From Atrichornis clamosus (Eukaryota > Chordata > Aves > Passeriformes > Menuridae), in assembly GCA_013400975.1 (NCBI GenBank), contig WBMZ01004626.1, forward strand, positions 186,001 to 250,000: a stretch of 64,000 nt of DNA, given 5' to 3'. Below the pieces are notes generated by a model that was given only the letters and a program-made list of their open reading frames with translations, ran no database searches and was not told the DNA's origin. Of this stretch, positions 49,095 through 61,100 are shown piece by piece (position 1 is the first letter of the stretch; every line of letters begins with the position of its first letter). The position numbers and the translations under genes were made by a program.

Positions 49095-52000
49095 ATTTAT
49101 AAGGGCTGAAGATCTTGCTCCCACTTTTTCATGCATTCACTGAGATTCTGGGATACCATCTCATTGTTTTAAATTCTTGTCCAAATTGGAGCTGATCATC
49201 AAGGCAAGCTACAATCTGTGATATCACAAGACACCCTCTTCTCTAAAGTGCTGGGATTCTCTCTGAAAACAGAAAGTCCCTCTTATATGATTTAAAACAG
49301 ATTTAGCATTTTTCATAGTGATGAAGCATTGGAACATAGACATAGTTGAAAAAAGTGCTGTGCAGCTAGATAATAGCCAAACTGCAATTCTGGGCACCTA
49401 AATTCCTACAACACAAACAAGACAACACAGTTACACAGAAATTAATAATGTAATAGACTTAGGCAGTGAATGAGAATCCAGAAAAATTTATTTTATGCTG
49501 CTGCAAGTGCTAGCAACCAATTAAAATTACATCTCTGAAATATGGGTGACATCAGAACGTTATTGGTCAAATAAACGTCATATTTTAGCACTTGAATACT
49601 TGGTCTCAAAGTCACAGAACACAAAGTATACTTTTAATTAGCAATTAAAGGTACAAAACTGCTGCTTCACATTTAATGACTGTGTTTCTGTATTCTGAAC
49701 TGCGGCTGCTACCAGGTTGTTTGGGAACAGCCTCAAAATGCTTTGGAGACAAGTCATAAGCTACTAAAAGGTGGTATATTCAGGACTTTGCATTATTTCA
49801 GAATAGTCTCTCCCGATGGGAGATTGGTCTGTGATAATAAAACCCCCCAAACTGGCACAGCAAGTATTTACAGATGAGCCAGCTTGTTTTGGACACAGAG
49901 CGTGGAATTCAGTTTAACATTTCCACTGTAAGAATACAAATCCCTAAAGGAAGATTTTGAAAGAGATGGCTGCTTTCTGCCCATCAGTGCATCGCCGAAA
50001 AGCAGTCACCATAAAACCTCTGTGAGCTGCCTAGAGCATCCCGTACACTGCTCTCAACACCCAGGAGATCTGTCAACAGCTTGTGTCAGGTATCTGCCAT
50101 GCAGAATACGATGCAAATCGTGTGAATCTTGTAAAAGTTAGTCACGGCTATGCCCTACATTTGAGGGGAGTCTCAAACCCGTGGTTATATGTGAATTCTG
50201 GGAGATTAAAGTCCACTTGGCATGTGCATGTGGATGCAAGTCACCTCTGGGAAGCATTTCTAAGAGAAACTCTCGTCTCCATCTTCACCTCAGATATATT
50301 CCCATAAATCTGAGTGACAGTAGTCTGACTACACCACAGAGATTCAGTCCCTCTGCCAGGAATGACTCATGGAACCCTTTCCTCTTCTCACAGCTTTTCC
50401 CCAGTGACAAAGGAACTTGCCTTGCCCATCTCCAAAACGAAATGTTGAAGAACGAGTATTTTGTACTTCCACTTGTGTTTCCACTCATTCAGAGTTGTAG
50501 AAAGTGGCTTAAGTGCCCAGAGTAGGCCCTTTTACCCTCTCCACAAACCCTGTTGGCTCACAGCACGCTACAGAAGCAGACACTTGAGATAACTGAAGGA
50601 GGCAATCAAAAAGAGAAGCAGGCAGTGGTCCCCAGCTCCCTCCAAGCTCCTGCAGACTTTCCCTCTCTCTGCCTCACGGGAGACATGACAAAGGTCTTCA
50701 AGGCAGTTACGAAAAGCCAAGAACAAGAAATACCAAGTTTAAATAGCAACGACAGATTTACGATAGATGGTAAGAATATCTTTCTAGTATTAAGTCAAGG
50801 AGGTTTGGAAATAGATTATTTACAGAAACTGGGGGCTCTGTCAGAACAGGCTGGACACTGCCTGTCATGCCCCAGTCAGCTCCAGCTGAGTCTGCCCTAG
50901 GGCAGACAGGGGTTACATGACCTCTCAGTGTTCCCTCCTGCCCTGTTATCTGCGGAAGAAACTTAACTATAACTTCAAAATAGAGCATCTCAGCTGCAAA
51001 CCACAACTGTAACATAAATTCTTTTGTGTAGTTGTTCTTTCCAAAACAACTGTGTTCTATCTACTATCTACTGTCTTCCCAGTAGTCCACTGAGGGCTCC
51101 TCAGGCAATGGAAAGACTCAAAACTGCACTAGTTGATCTTTGGACAAAAAAAAAAGGAAAGGTGAGTGTTGGCAAGACCTTCCTTCCTGGTTTCCACTCC
51201 CGTGGGGTCCCCAGAGGCTCAGTCAACTTTTCTAGTCAAATTACTCTCTTGCTGCTGTACCTTGGAGTAATTATATCTGACCTTTGCGACAATGGTGCTT
51301 TTTCTAATATGCAGAACTTTGGAAGAACAATTCCTACTATTAGAAACTTGGAAGAAAAGTTCAATATTAATGCCAGCTCCTAGTTTAGGAAAAATAATCG
51401 TGCTATTAAATGGCATCCTAGGTTACTTATTTACACCATCTCAAGGCTAGAGTGTTAACTGAGGAAGTTTGCTTTTTCTTTCACTCCATACTAAAGCAAC
51501 AGGTCTGAGTTGTTGCACTGTTTCACCCAGCCATGCTATGGCCTTGTCAGAGTTAAAGAATAATCACCTTCAGAACACCTGAAGTACCCCCTCTTTTGTA
51601 CATATTTGTATAATATGTATACAGATTTGTTAGTTACTGCACATGAGTTTATTTTCAAAAAAAAACTTGCCATGAACTGTACTCAGCCAAGGGAATTCAC
51701 ACTGGAAAAATGAATATCTGAATACTTAAAACCAGCAGCTCTCTGGCAATCCCATATTCTTCTGTGGCATTTGAATATGAATCGTTTCGGTGTTGTATCA
51801 AGTATTTAATGTTCGTTTAATGCTGAGTTTCTCATCTGAATTTCAGTGGGACTTATTAAACTCAGGCTTTTTCTTTCCCTATCATGATTACAGCAACTAT
51901 GTATAATTATGTGCATAGGGTAAATATGCTAATTGTATAATTGCAACATTCAAGTAAATCCTGACAAACAGAGAATGTTCTGAGGGCAGGCAGGACACAT

Positions 52001-52525
52001 ACTGATAGGTATAACTCAACTAGAACCACTCCCCTGATTTCCCATTATTAATATAATTTATCTATCGTCCAGGTGACTCTTCCATTCAAAGGCTGGATGG
52101 GGAGATCCACTGCCAGAAGAATAGAAGTTAATAAAGCACCTGTAATAACTGCAGAATAGCTTTGTCCAGGGCTATCATCTGTATGCTGGAAGCAGGACAA
52201 CCCAAAGGTTAAACTGAGTCTTCTCACTAAACTTCTCAAATCTGCAGAAGACTGCTTGGAAATTCAAAATATTACCAGTAATTATTTTACTTAGTGGGGA
52301 AGATCTATTAGGAAAAATGAAATTAAAAATGTACTTAAGTACTCGGAGAGAAAGACAGGGACAGAAAATTCTCCACATCACGCTGCGTCTTTTTTTTTTT
52401 TTTTTTAAAGAATGAAATGGGCAAAGAAACCTAAGAAAAGGTGCAAATTTAATTTCTGCCAATGAATTGATGTGTGATGTTAATTACTTCACATCCTTTA
52501 TTTCCCTTACTCCCTCTGCACTTAG
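49095..52525. other. non-coding sequence
   Basis: AT-leaning DNA with a T17 run at 52390-52406 and short open frames such as plus 50181-50525 and 50553-50900. None has a domain I recognise. The stretch at 51590-51960 is AT-rich with ATTA/TAAT words. Confidence 0.55.
52390..52406. repeat. poly-T tract (17 T)
   Basis: Uninterrupted T run. It could be the A-tail of a minus-strand insertion, but no element was recognised on its 5' side. Confidence 0.85.
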
Positions 52526-52658
52526 ATTGACATCTGCCATTGTGCATTTGAACGTCAGCCAATAGACTGGGATGTTGTAGACACTTGGGTGTCCCAGTGC
52601 TGCCCTGAGTTTCATTCACACAGCATTGAAAGCAGAAGCTGGGATTTGTTTGATAAAG
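52526..52658 (+). other. candidate 133-nt exon of an unidentified gene
   Basis: A pyrimidine-rich acceptor (TTTCCCTTACTCCCTCTGCACTTAG) ends at 52525. A GTAGGT donor follows GATAAAG from 52659. Only one of the three frames is open: 44 codons starting on a codon boundary and leaving 1 nt. The translation is acidic and aromatic, with three Trp and four Cys (including a Cys-Cys pair near residue 24) and a Ser/His-rich stretch after it. I do not recognise it. The other two frames close within 13 codons, so the single open frame is mildly informative. An open run of this length still has roughly a one-in-ten chance in random sequence. Confidence 0.22.
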
Positions 52659-55600
52659 GTAGGTATGACCTTCAGGGGAGGCAGGGTGGGAGGGAAGAGA
52701 AGAGAAGGAAAAGGATTTATGTTTGTCTTTAAAAAATGACAGGATTCAACTGGGGTAAGTTTCCTGTTGACAAAAAAAGGAAAATAAAAGAAAAAAAAAA
52801 TCCCAAGACATTAGAAAAGCGTGAATGGAAATGATGCTGTCAACAACTGTAGTACTGCTGGGAGCTCTCAGAACACTATTCAAAACCAAAAAACATTCAG
52901 GTTGCAACACAGTATTAAAATAATGATGATGCCCATGAAAGCATTTATTTATGAGGCAGTGGGAGACAGGTTGAGATAAAATGCAACTCAGCATCCTGAC
53001 CTGCTGTTAGCACTGTGGATTTGTGTCAATCCTGACACTAGCCAAGATCACTGGACTTGACCTTGGTGGGATTACTGTCAATGGTCCCTACAGTAAAAAG
53101 TTCACCCGCACCTATTTTGCATGCAGAACACATCACACCAGGCTTACTTCACCCTTCTGTGCCTGTGATGAGTAGCAGACTCTGTGGCATATGTGAATTC
53201 TTTACACAGATGACATGAACAGGCTCAGTCAGATATGCAAAGATCCCGTAGCTAAGGAGGGCCATAATTCTGCTCAAAGGTCAAGAACTGGTGCATGAGG
53301 TGTTAGCCTTGGCACAACATTTGGTGAAGAATGTAACATTACCTCTAGGAACCTGGTTATTGATGACTTTTCATCTTGAGGCACTCAGCTTTGAACATCT
53401 TGGATTGAACACTGAAATAACAAGTTCTCGGGATCTCTGAATCAGATCTGAGCCATCCTAAGGTGCTAAGGTGGCTGCATCTAACCAGAGCCTTTTAGAC
53501 CATTGTCTCCCACTGTCACCAGTGTGCAGATAAACATCCCCCGGTTAGTGTAGGTGCACTCCACACCTGCATCACAAAAGATCTGAATCCATTTTTAAAT
53601 TACCACTTCCATTGGGTCACACGCCAAATGAACTTTTATGCTCTACCAATTTCCCAGAGACCTGGAGTACGACACATGAGAAATAAGTCATTATAGTCCC
53701 TGGGATCCAAGCCAAATTCTCTTATTGAAAACACCTACTCTGTATTAAACCACAGATCCTTCAGTGTGACTGGTCTATTTTCATAACACTTGGCTTACAA
53801 AGGCCCCAACAGACAGCAGAGAGTGAAATTGCCTGGTGACCTCTTCTGCTGACAGCCCCTGTTGCTCATCTCAACCTCTTTTGATAGAACACAGCACATT
53901 CTTTTAAATATTTTATCCACTCAGTGATCATGGGTGAAGGAAAGGACTAACAAGAAATGACAAGTGAAATAACTACATTTCCGGACCTGACAACACTCTT
54001 TATTTTTAATTCTACCAGGGCTGGGGATAGACATTAAAGTACAACTTTGACAAGAGATTAAATAAGTGAGCTTAGGAGTTAAATTACATTATACCCAACC
54101 TGATCTGCGAGTTCATTTGGAAACAGAAGGAAGGAAAAGAAAACAGGCCAAGAAATTTGGTATTTCCTTGCATTGCCCCAAATGCTCTTTTTTTTCTGTG
54201 TGAATTTTCTCTTGCAAAAATGCACTCATTTCTTCACAGTGAAACCTGAAGCAGCCATAAAGAAACTGACTATAATGACAATAGGAAAAGGTGTTTAATG
54301 AGATTAAATAAGATAAAGTGAGATTTCCTAAAACTTCAAAGAATAGTTTTGTACTCAGTGTCTGCAACACCTAAATGCAGTAGTTTGGGAACAGTCTAGT
54401 AGAGGTTTCTATAGAAAATAATTGTAAAATATTAGTACCATACTGTACCTACATTGATATTATATTTTACCTGCAATATTTTTCACTTCTATTATTTATT
54501 TAGTCCCTTTTCCTACACAGACTTAAATACCTGAATAACAAATAAAAGGGGGAGGTGGTGGGGATGAGTGAGAAAGATTAAGGGGGGTGTAGGGGAAGAT
54601 TTTCCCCACAGGAAAAATTGTGAGAGATCTTTCAAGTTCTAAAGGCTAAAAAGCAAGTTCATCATCAAAATGAGTCAGTGTTAATAAAGCAGTTTTAATT
54701 TCTGCTTGTGCAAGTCCAGTATCAGAAGACAAATATCTAAGTGACATTGAGCATCCTCTCACACATCCCTCACAGGGAACCTGGCCAAAGCTGTAGCTGG
54801 TGTTGAGTGGCAAATGATTGTTATATTTTAAGCTGTGTTCGGGTAGTTTGGAAATCTGATTTCACTGTGTTTTAGAAAAAAACATGCTAAAAAAAAATAA
54901 ATGAAAGAATGAAGATTTCCCACATTGCCCGGGGGTTTGAGCTGTGTGTGGAACTGCAGAGGTGCAGGTAAAGTGTCGCTCCCAAGTGCCCAGATTCTTC
55001 CTCCTTGCAAGCAACTCTTTCATAAAGGCACAGAGATCCCTGTGCTTTGCAGATGCTCCAAATCTGAGATTCTTATACTAAAGTGCGTTCCTTGAAATGA
55101 GTTGTCTGTCAGGGGCCTCAGCAGAGCTCACTAAGAATGTCAGCCCGACACAGAATTGCACCCCGAGGGAAGCGGCTCTGGTATGAACAGCCCCCTGGCA
55201 CACAGGCAGCCAGAGCCTGCTGGGCTACAACAGTCCAACCAAAAACAAAAAACACAATTTACTGAAAAAGAAAAAGGAACAGATGAAAAAAATTTTCTGG
55301 ACTATGAAGTCAACCCATTAATGTAACAAGGACAAAGCTTGAGCAGCTGCAGGCAGCGAGTGCCTGCTCTGGATGCACTTGCACTGCACTTGCAGTGACA
55401 TGGCCCGTGCCTGGCTCCAATTCCAGCAACCCAGCCCCTTCTCCCCATCACTGTCCCCCACAAAGAGACGAGATTATGATCATAAATTGATGCTATAAAA
55501 AGCAAGTGTGATATGAACAGAAATTAAGGCAATGCTTCCTCAGTGGTCATGCTGAGAACAAACTTCTGCTACCTCCAGTGAAGCCTGAAAGCTACCTAAC

Positions 55601-56980
55601 GACCTGACAAAGCAGATCATTAGCAGCATTTCACCTAGGTCTTAAAATATTTTCATTGCAAATGACTCTCCCATTAGATGAATGCCCCTTGCAGAAAGTA
55701 ATTACCCTTTCTTTGAACTTGCATTTCAGAAATTTGAAACAACGAAAAAAAAATGACAGAGAAGAATAAGCACATACTTTTTATGACTTCTCCCCCTTCC
55801 CTCTGCCGGTACCACATCAATAATGGAGTGAGGGGCAGGTGAACAGCCTGAATTTCCAGCCTGAGAGTTCAAGGAGACTGCAAGAGATGTCACGACCAAG
55901 AGGTAGCTCTCACCAGCCGTTTCTTTACAACAGCTCCTGTGACATATGTGAGCTGACAGGACAGTGCCGGGGCACTTGGGTCCTTGTCGAAGCTCAGAGC
56001 TCTGAGGGCACGTGCCGAAGACACGGCACAGCACTGCACTCTCTGCAGCGCGCTCTCCGCGCAAAGCAGTGCTCAGCAAATCTCACAACTCTTTTCAAAT
56101 ATACACCCTAACTGAAGGCTGGGTTTTCTAAAAGGTTTGCTTGCTGCGTGTCCCAGCTAAGCTGAGTGTGAAAGCTGGCAGGAGATGAAGCCACAGGATC
56201 TGGGCTGACGTTTACAAGTTCTTCAGCTCTGGGAAACAAACATAAATTTGTAACTCTGTATCAGCAAATTATTCATTTATTTTCTTCTGTGTGTGCATCT
56301 GCTGAGACGTACTGGCTAAAATTACAGTGGGGACTCTTTCTGTGCGTGTATACATATATGTGTGTGTATATATATGTTCTAGCACACAGAGAAATATTTA
56401 AAATGGAAAGGAAGAAAATGGAACTGTAAATTAATAACAGTATCTTAATTCTTTTTTAAAAATTAATTTTAGGATCATTCACATTGTGTTTGACTCAAAA
56501 TAACAAGCCCATCTTTCTGAAGAAGATATATGCAGATGCTAGTATCAGGACAATGACACAAGACCATGCTATTTAAAAAAAAAAAAAGAAGACTATTCTC
56601 TACACTAAGAAGTCAATATATCTCTTCTGTGAAAGAAATAAAGTATCTGTCTCTGCACAGGATTTTTCTGGGCTTGGGAGAAAGCTATTACAGAGGATGA
56701 ATCAAAAACAAAGCAACATTTATTGGTTCTTTCTTTAAAGGAAGAGAAGAGAAGAGACAATAAAATTTTCTCTATCATAAAATATTTACATGGGTTTTTC
56801 CGTAAATCACAGTAGAGAGAAAATAATAGGACAGAAAAGGAAGATGATATTCAAACAAAGATTCTGAAAGTGATTTTCTCCAGTAAAGTCAGAGGGGGAA
56901 AAAAAAAGAAAAATAACAGAGAAAGACTGAGACTTCACGCACCATTTGAGTGTGTTTTGTCCCATGCATGTTAATGAGAA
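52659..56980. other. non-coding sequence
   Basis: AT-leaning DNA with no supported gene. The stretch at 53000-53900 has fewer homopolymers and fewer open frames than the rest and might be an old, unrecognised repeat. A weak CpG cluster lies at 55960-56065. TG/TA microsatellite at 56341-56378. A13 run near 56575. Confidence 0.5.
56341..56378. repeat. TG/TA microsatellite
   Basis: TGTGCGTGTATACATATATGTGTGTGTATATATATG-type alternating purine-pyrimidine run. Confidence 0.85.
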
Positions 56981-56989
56981 CTCCCTGCA

Positions 56990-58160
56990 CACCCAGCCCT
57001 ACCGCCCTGGCACCAGAAGCTGTAGCGGACATCAGGCATCTCCAAGGTACAGCACACAGCTTTCCAAGCCAGCTTCCCGTAGTCTCCAGCACCCCCCAGC
57101 CCCCCAAGGACACAGGCTGGGTCTCACCCTGAGGTGCTGGGGGAAGCACAGCCCAGCGCTGGGGCTGCCTGAGCTCCTGCCGGGAGAAACGCCTCACCTC
57201 CAGCACCAAACCAGACACTCAGCAACTTCTCCATCAGCAGCAGCCTCCTCCTGCCGCCACCCAAGCCAGCGTGCTCCGTGTCACCCTGGCACAGCCACCC
57301 TGACGTGGTGGCGAACGCCACAGCACACCCAACTCCCTCCTCACCCAGAGCTGCGCGGCCTCTCCTCTGCTGGGGACAAGGGCTCCACGTCAGCCCCAGG
57401 CCTCCTGTACTGGGCACAAGGGCTCCCGCTCCGCCCCCGCTCCCGTGCTGGGCACAAGGCCCCCCGCGCTGCCCCACGCCTCCTGTGCTGGGCACAAGGG
57501 CTCCCGCGCAGCCCCAGCTCCCGTGCTGGGCACAAGGGCGCCCGCTCAGCGCCAGGCCTCCCGTGCTGGGCACAAGGACTCCCGCGCAGCCCCAGCTCCC
57601 GTGCTGGGCACAAGGGCGCCCGCTCAGCGCCAGGCCTCCCGTGCTGGGCACAAGGACTCCCGCGCAGCCCCAGCTCCCGTGCTGGGCACAAGGGCGCCCG
57701 CTCAGCGCCAGGCCTCCCGTGCTGGGCACAAGGACTCCCGCGCAGCCCCAGCTCCCGTGCTGGGCACAAGGGCGCCCGCTCAGCGCCAGGCCTCCCGTGC
57801 TGGGCACAAGGACTCCCGCGCAGCCCCAGCTCCCGTGCTGGGCACAAGGGCGCCCGCTCAGCGCCAGGCCTCCCGTGCTGGGCACAAGGACTCCCGCGCA
57901 GCCCCAGCTCCCGTGCTGGGCACAAGGGCGCCCGCTCAGCGCCAGGCCTCCCGTGCTGGGCACAAGGGCTTCATGTCAGCCCCAGGCCTCCGGCGCTGGG
58001 CACAAGGCCTCCCGCTCAGCGCCAGCTCCCGTGCTGGGCACAGGGACTCCCGCTCAGCCCCAGGCCTCCTGTGCTGGGCACAAGGGCTCCAGCTCCGCCC
58101 CAGAGCTTGAAAACACCAACTCAGGGTCCCCGTGGTGTCCCCAGCCTGCCCCTCAGGGCT
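56990..58160. promoter_or_regulatory. large GC- and CpG-rich island containing the minisatellite
   Basis: GC content rises sharply near 56990 and falls after 58160. The 5' flank (56990-57363) is GC-rich without being repetitive. CpG is frequent both there and in the repeat. Computationally this would be scored as a CpG island. A promoter is possible, but no core promoter element or first exon is apparent. The repeat alone may account for the composition. Confidence 0.4.
57364..58107. repeat. GC-rich minisatellite with a 38+40-bp dimeric higher-order repeat
   Basis: I count 19 head-to-tail units of about 37-40 bp, each carrying a version of GTGCTGGGCACAAGG followed by a C-rich half. The outer four units on each side are diverged. 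The core, 57520-57949, alternates a 40-bp unit (A, ending CAGCGCCAGGCCT) and a 38-bp unit (B, ending GCGCAGCCCCAGCT) as ABABABABABA. It shows no visible difference between copies, giving a 78-bp period. Because 78 is 26 codons and the unit lacks stops in most frames, five of six frames stay open for 194-439 codons. I therefore do not call a coding gene. CpG is abundant, unlike the surrounding DNA. Each unit contains the small inverted repeat GTGC-TGG-GCAC. Confidence 0.95.
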
Positions 58161-61100
58161 CAGCTGGAGGAAGGCTTGTTGGCACCACCTATAATTTACA
58201 GATCTGTCATTTATATCACTGCAATCCTAAACAGTTTGTTGGCCTTTTTTTTTAATTCGGGTTGACTGATTTCCACGTGTTTAAAGCTAAGCACAGGTAC
58301 CACTGCGTGAAGGAGATCATGGCATTAATTCAGAATTAAACCCCTTTGGATTTTAAACAGCTCCAGCTTTCACTGTGAGCATTTCTACCATCTCTACTAA
58401 TTGCACCCAGTGGAATTTTCTGAAAGTACAGCTTTATTTTTGTGGGGAGAAAAAATATATTATGTAGACTTTCTAGACATTTGAACTCTAAATTCTGCTC
58501 AGAGCTGCTAATTTCAGGAAAAAAAAAGCTGCCATATATCTGATGTAATTCAGATCTTGCAATGCAAAAAATTTCTTTAAAGTGCAGATTTGGGCAAGAA
58601 TGTTCTGCAGAGATTTGATGAGAAGCTTTTATACTTAAGTGATGGCTTTTGTGTTGTATACAAGGAGGAGGAAATAGCTATTCAAGCAGAAAAACAGTGA
58701 TCTATTATTCCAGAGAATGAAAAGTCTGAATATAACAAAGATGATCAACAACACAAAAAGCACAGTGGATCCCTGACATCTCCCCTCTGCCAGGCAACAT
58801 GTACTGAACCCTTCTGGCTCATCATCAATTACAGTTTGCACTCTGTGATGGATATTTACTTTTTCTTATCCCTAAAGTCTGTGTTCCAGCACTGTCCTAA
58901 GATGACAGGACTTTGTAGGGGACATGTGGAAATGGAGATAATGACCAGCATAAGGACTAGAGCACTCTTTGTAGAGACTGAGCATTTTCCAAGACTTGCA
59001 CTTAATTAGAGCTGGAGTGTGTCTCTGGAAAGGTGCATGTGTTCTCTCCTCTCTATTATCTGTCACATCACATTTTTGCTCAACATAATGCAGCAAACCT
59101 TGGGAGAGATTTGTGGAATATATTAACATAGTTTAACGCGCTCTGCGTAAGATTTACATGCCAGTGCTGTAAGAAAAGGTGATAGGTCAGAATAAAATGG
59201 ATGATTAAGAAAAATGTTGATTAATTTCTGTAGCACTATTTCAAAAAGATGTATTGGAACAGAAAGCTTGACTCACTCCTTCCGAATATCTTAATTATGC
59301 CAAATGAAAGGAACAATGCTGGGGCTGTGATCCTCCATGCATTGCTCGTGCAGAGTTAGAGGAACAATCAGGGATTTCTGTAATGTGGGGCTACATTTCA
59401 GCTCTCATCCTACACACCCTTGCTGGGTCCTCCAACTCGGCTGTCTCATCTTGTAGCTCTCATCTTCCTTTGTTCCAGCCGCCCGAAATCAAAGCTCAGC
59501 ATGTTCTGAGGTGTTTTCCTCTTGAAGGGTGGAATTACGTGTTAGAATAAATCTTTTCTTTCTTAGACTGGCCCCCAAGCAGAGGCACAGTGGCCTTCAC
59601 TTGAGTATGTCAAGGCTAAATAATATCCAGATATCAGTACAGGACAAGGCACTCTGTGAGACTCTCAGCCCCAGCGAGGCTGATGGGATTTTGTTCAATC
59701 ATTGCTTCCAGTGGGGCCAAATTTATCATCCAGTAGTGTTGGCTGCCTGGGGAGGGGACAGCACTGCCACAGCCCCCAGGCCTGGCTGGGATCTCCTGAC
59801 TTTGCTGCAACAAGAACAGTAATCCAGAAAGGTAAACATCCCTTTGGCCTGAGTCTGTCCCTCTCAGCTCCATGCTCATAATTCTGAATAAAACAGCAGC
59901 CAGTCAACCCCTCAGCATCCATCAGGGCGTTGCTGCCATTGTCCCAGTGGGTTGCTTCTTTGTGGTGGAACTAATTGACCTCTGACCTGCTTATTGCTTT
60001 AGTGCCACCAATTTATCACCAGTTTATTCATCAACATCTGGTGGTCGGAAAATTGTATTTTACATTATTATCTCTCAAATGGATAGCTAATGCTGCTTAA
60101 TGGGGCAGTTATATGTTATTATAGATTCATTTTTTCTCATTTTGCTAATGAATGGAGAATCTTCATCAAATAAATATTTGCCAGTTGGCTTAATGCCAAA
60201 GTTGCTAATTAAAAACAGAAAAATGCTCAATATATGGAGAGCTGAATGGTGGTGGCATGTGAGTTTTAAAGAAGTATCATTTCAGCCACACTGTACTTGC
60301 ACAGATGCCAAATTGGCAATCAAGTGATCAGTGTGAGGAAGGTTGAGCTGTATTTACATATTGTCTCAGTAAAATGCTACTGATTTATTTCTCTAGTGCC
60401 AGAGACACAATATGAGCATAGCTTAAATTGGCTTCTTTCCTGGCTTTTACAAAAGAAATGGAAAAAAAAAAGAAAAATATGGAAATAAACAATCTTGGAC
60501 TCAGTCCTAAAAAATCGGATTCCCTCCACCAAGTAGCACAGTTGCATTTTACAATGGGGATGGGCAGAGATGGTGTGACCTGGCATGCAGAATTCATGAA
60601 ACATCTCTGTGCAAACATGTGAATTTGGAGTAAACACATTTCAAGCTGACAGAGTGCAGCACTGAGGGGAAAGCAGGCTGCACTTCAGTGTGTATGCCCC
60701 AGGGCTCAGCTCCTGCCCCACATTTGAGACAGCTCAAGTCAAGGCTCTTACATGAGCTCCCCAGTCCCAAGGGCCAGGGAGTTTATAGTTAAAAAGTTAC
60801 TGTTTTACCACATACAAAGACATGTGCACATCTATTACTGTTTGCTTCTTTTCTACACTAATACCTAGTGGTGTCAGCTGGTAGCTGTCAAAGCACAGAA
60901 ACCCTTCAGTTTTTCTTAGAGTAAAAGTCTTTTCTTCTCAGTCAAGATCCTGCACTGGGCTTAGGTAGGCATCTTTACAAAAAAAAAGCTACAGACCTCC
61001 GTAGTGCAGATGTGCAAGTGCGTTTTGTTTGCAGGGCTGGAACTCGCCAGCACTCCTGTATTCCAGGAGCTTACAAACAGCTGAATGTCACCCTTGAATC

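Noticed and set aside
56946..58265. A 439-codon plus-strand open frame and its alternates as a repeat-protein gene
   Set aside because: Openness is shared by five frames on both strands and follows from the 78-bp period and lack of stops in GC-rich DNA.
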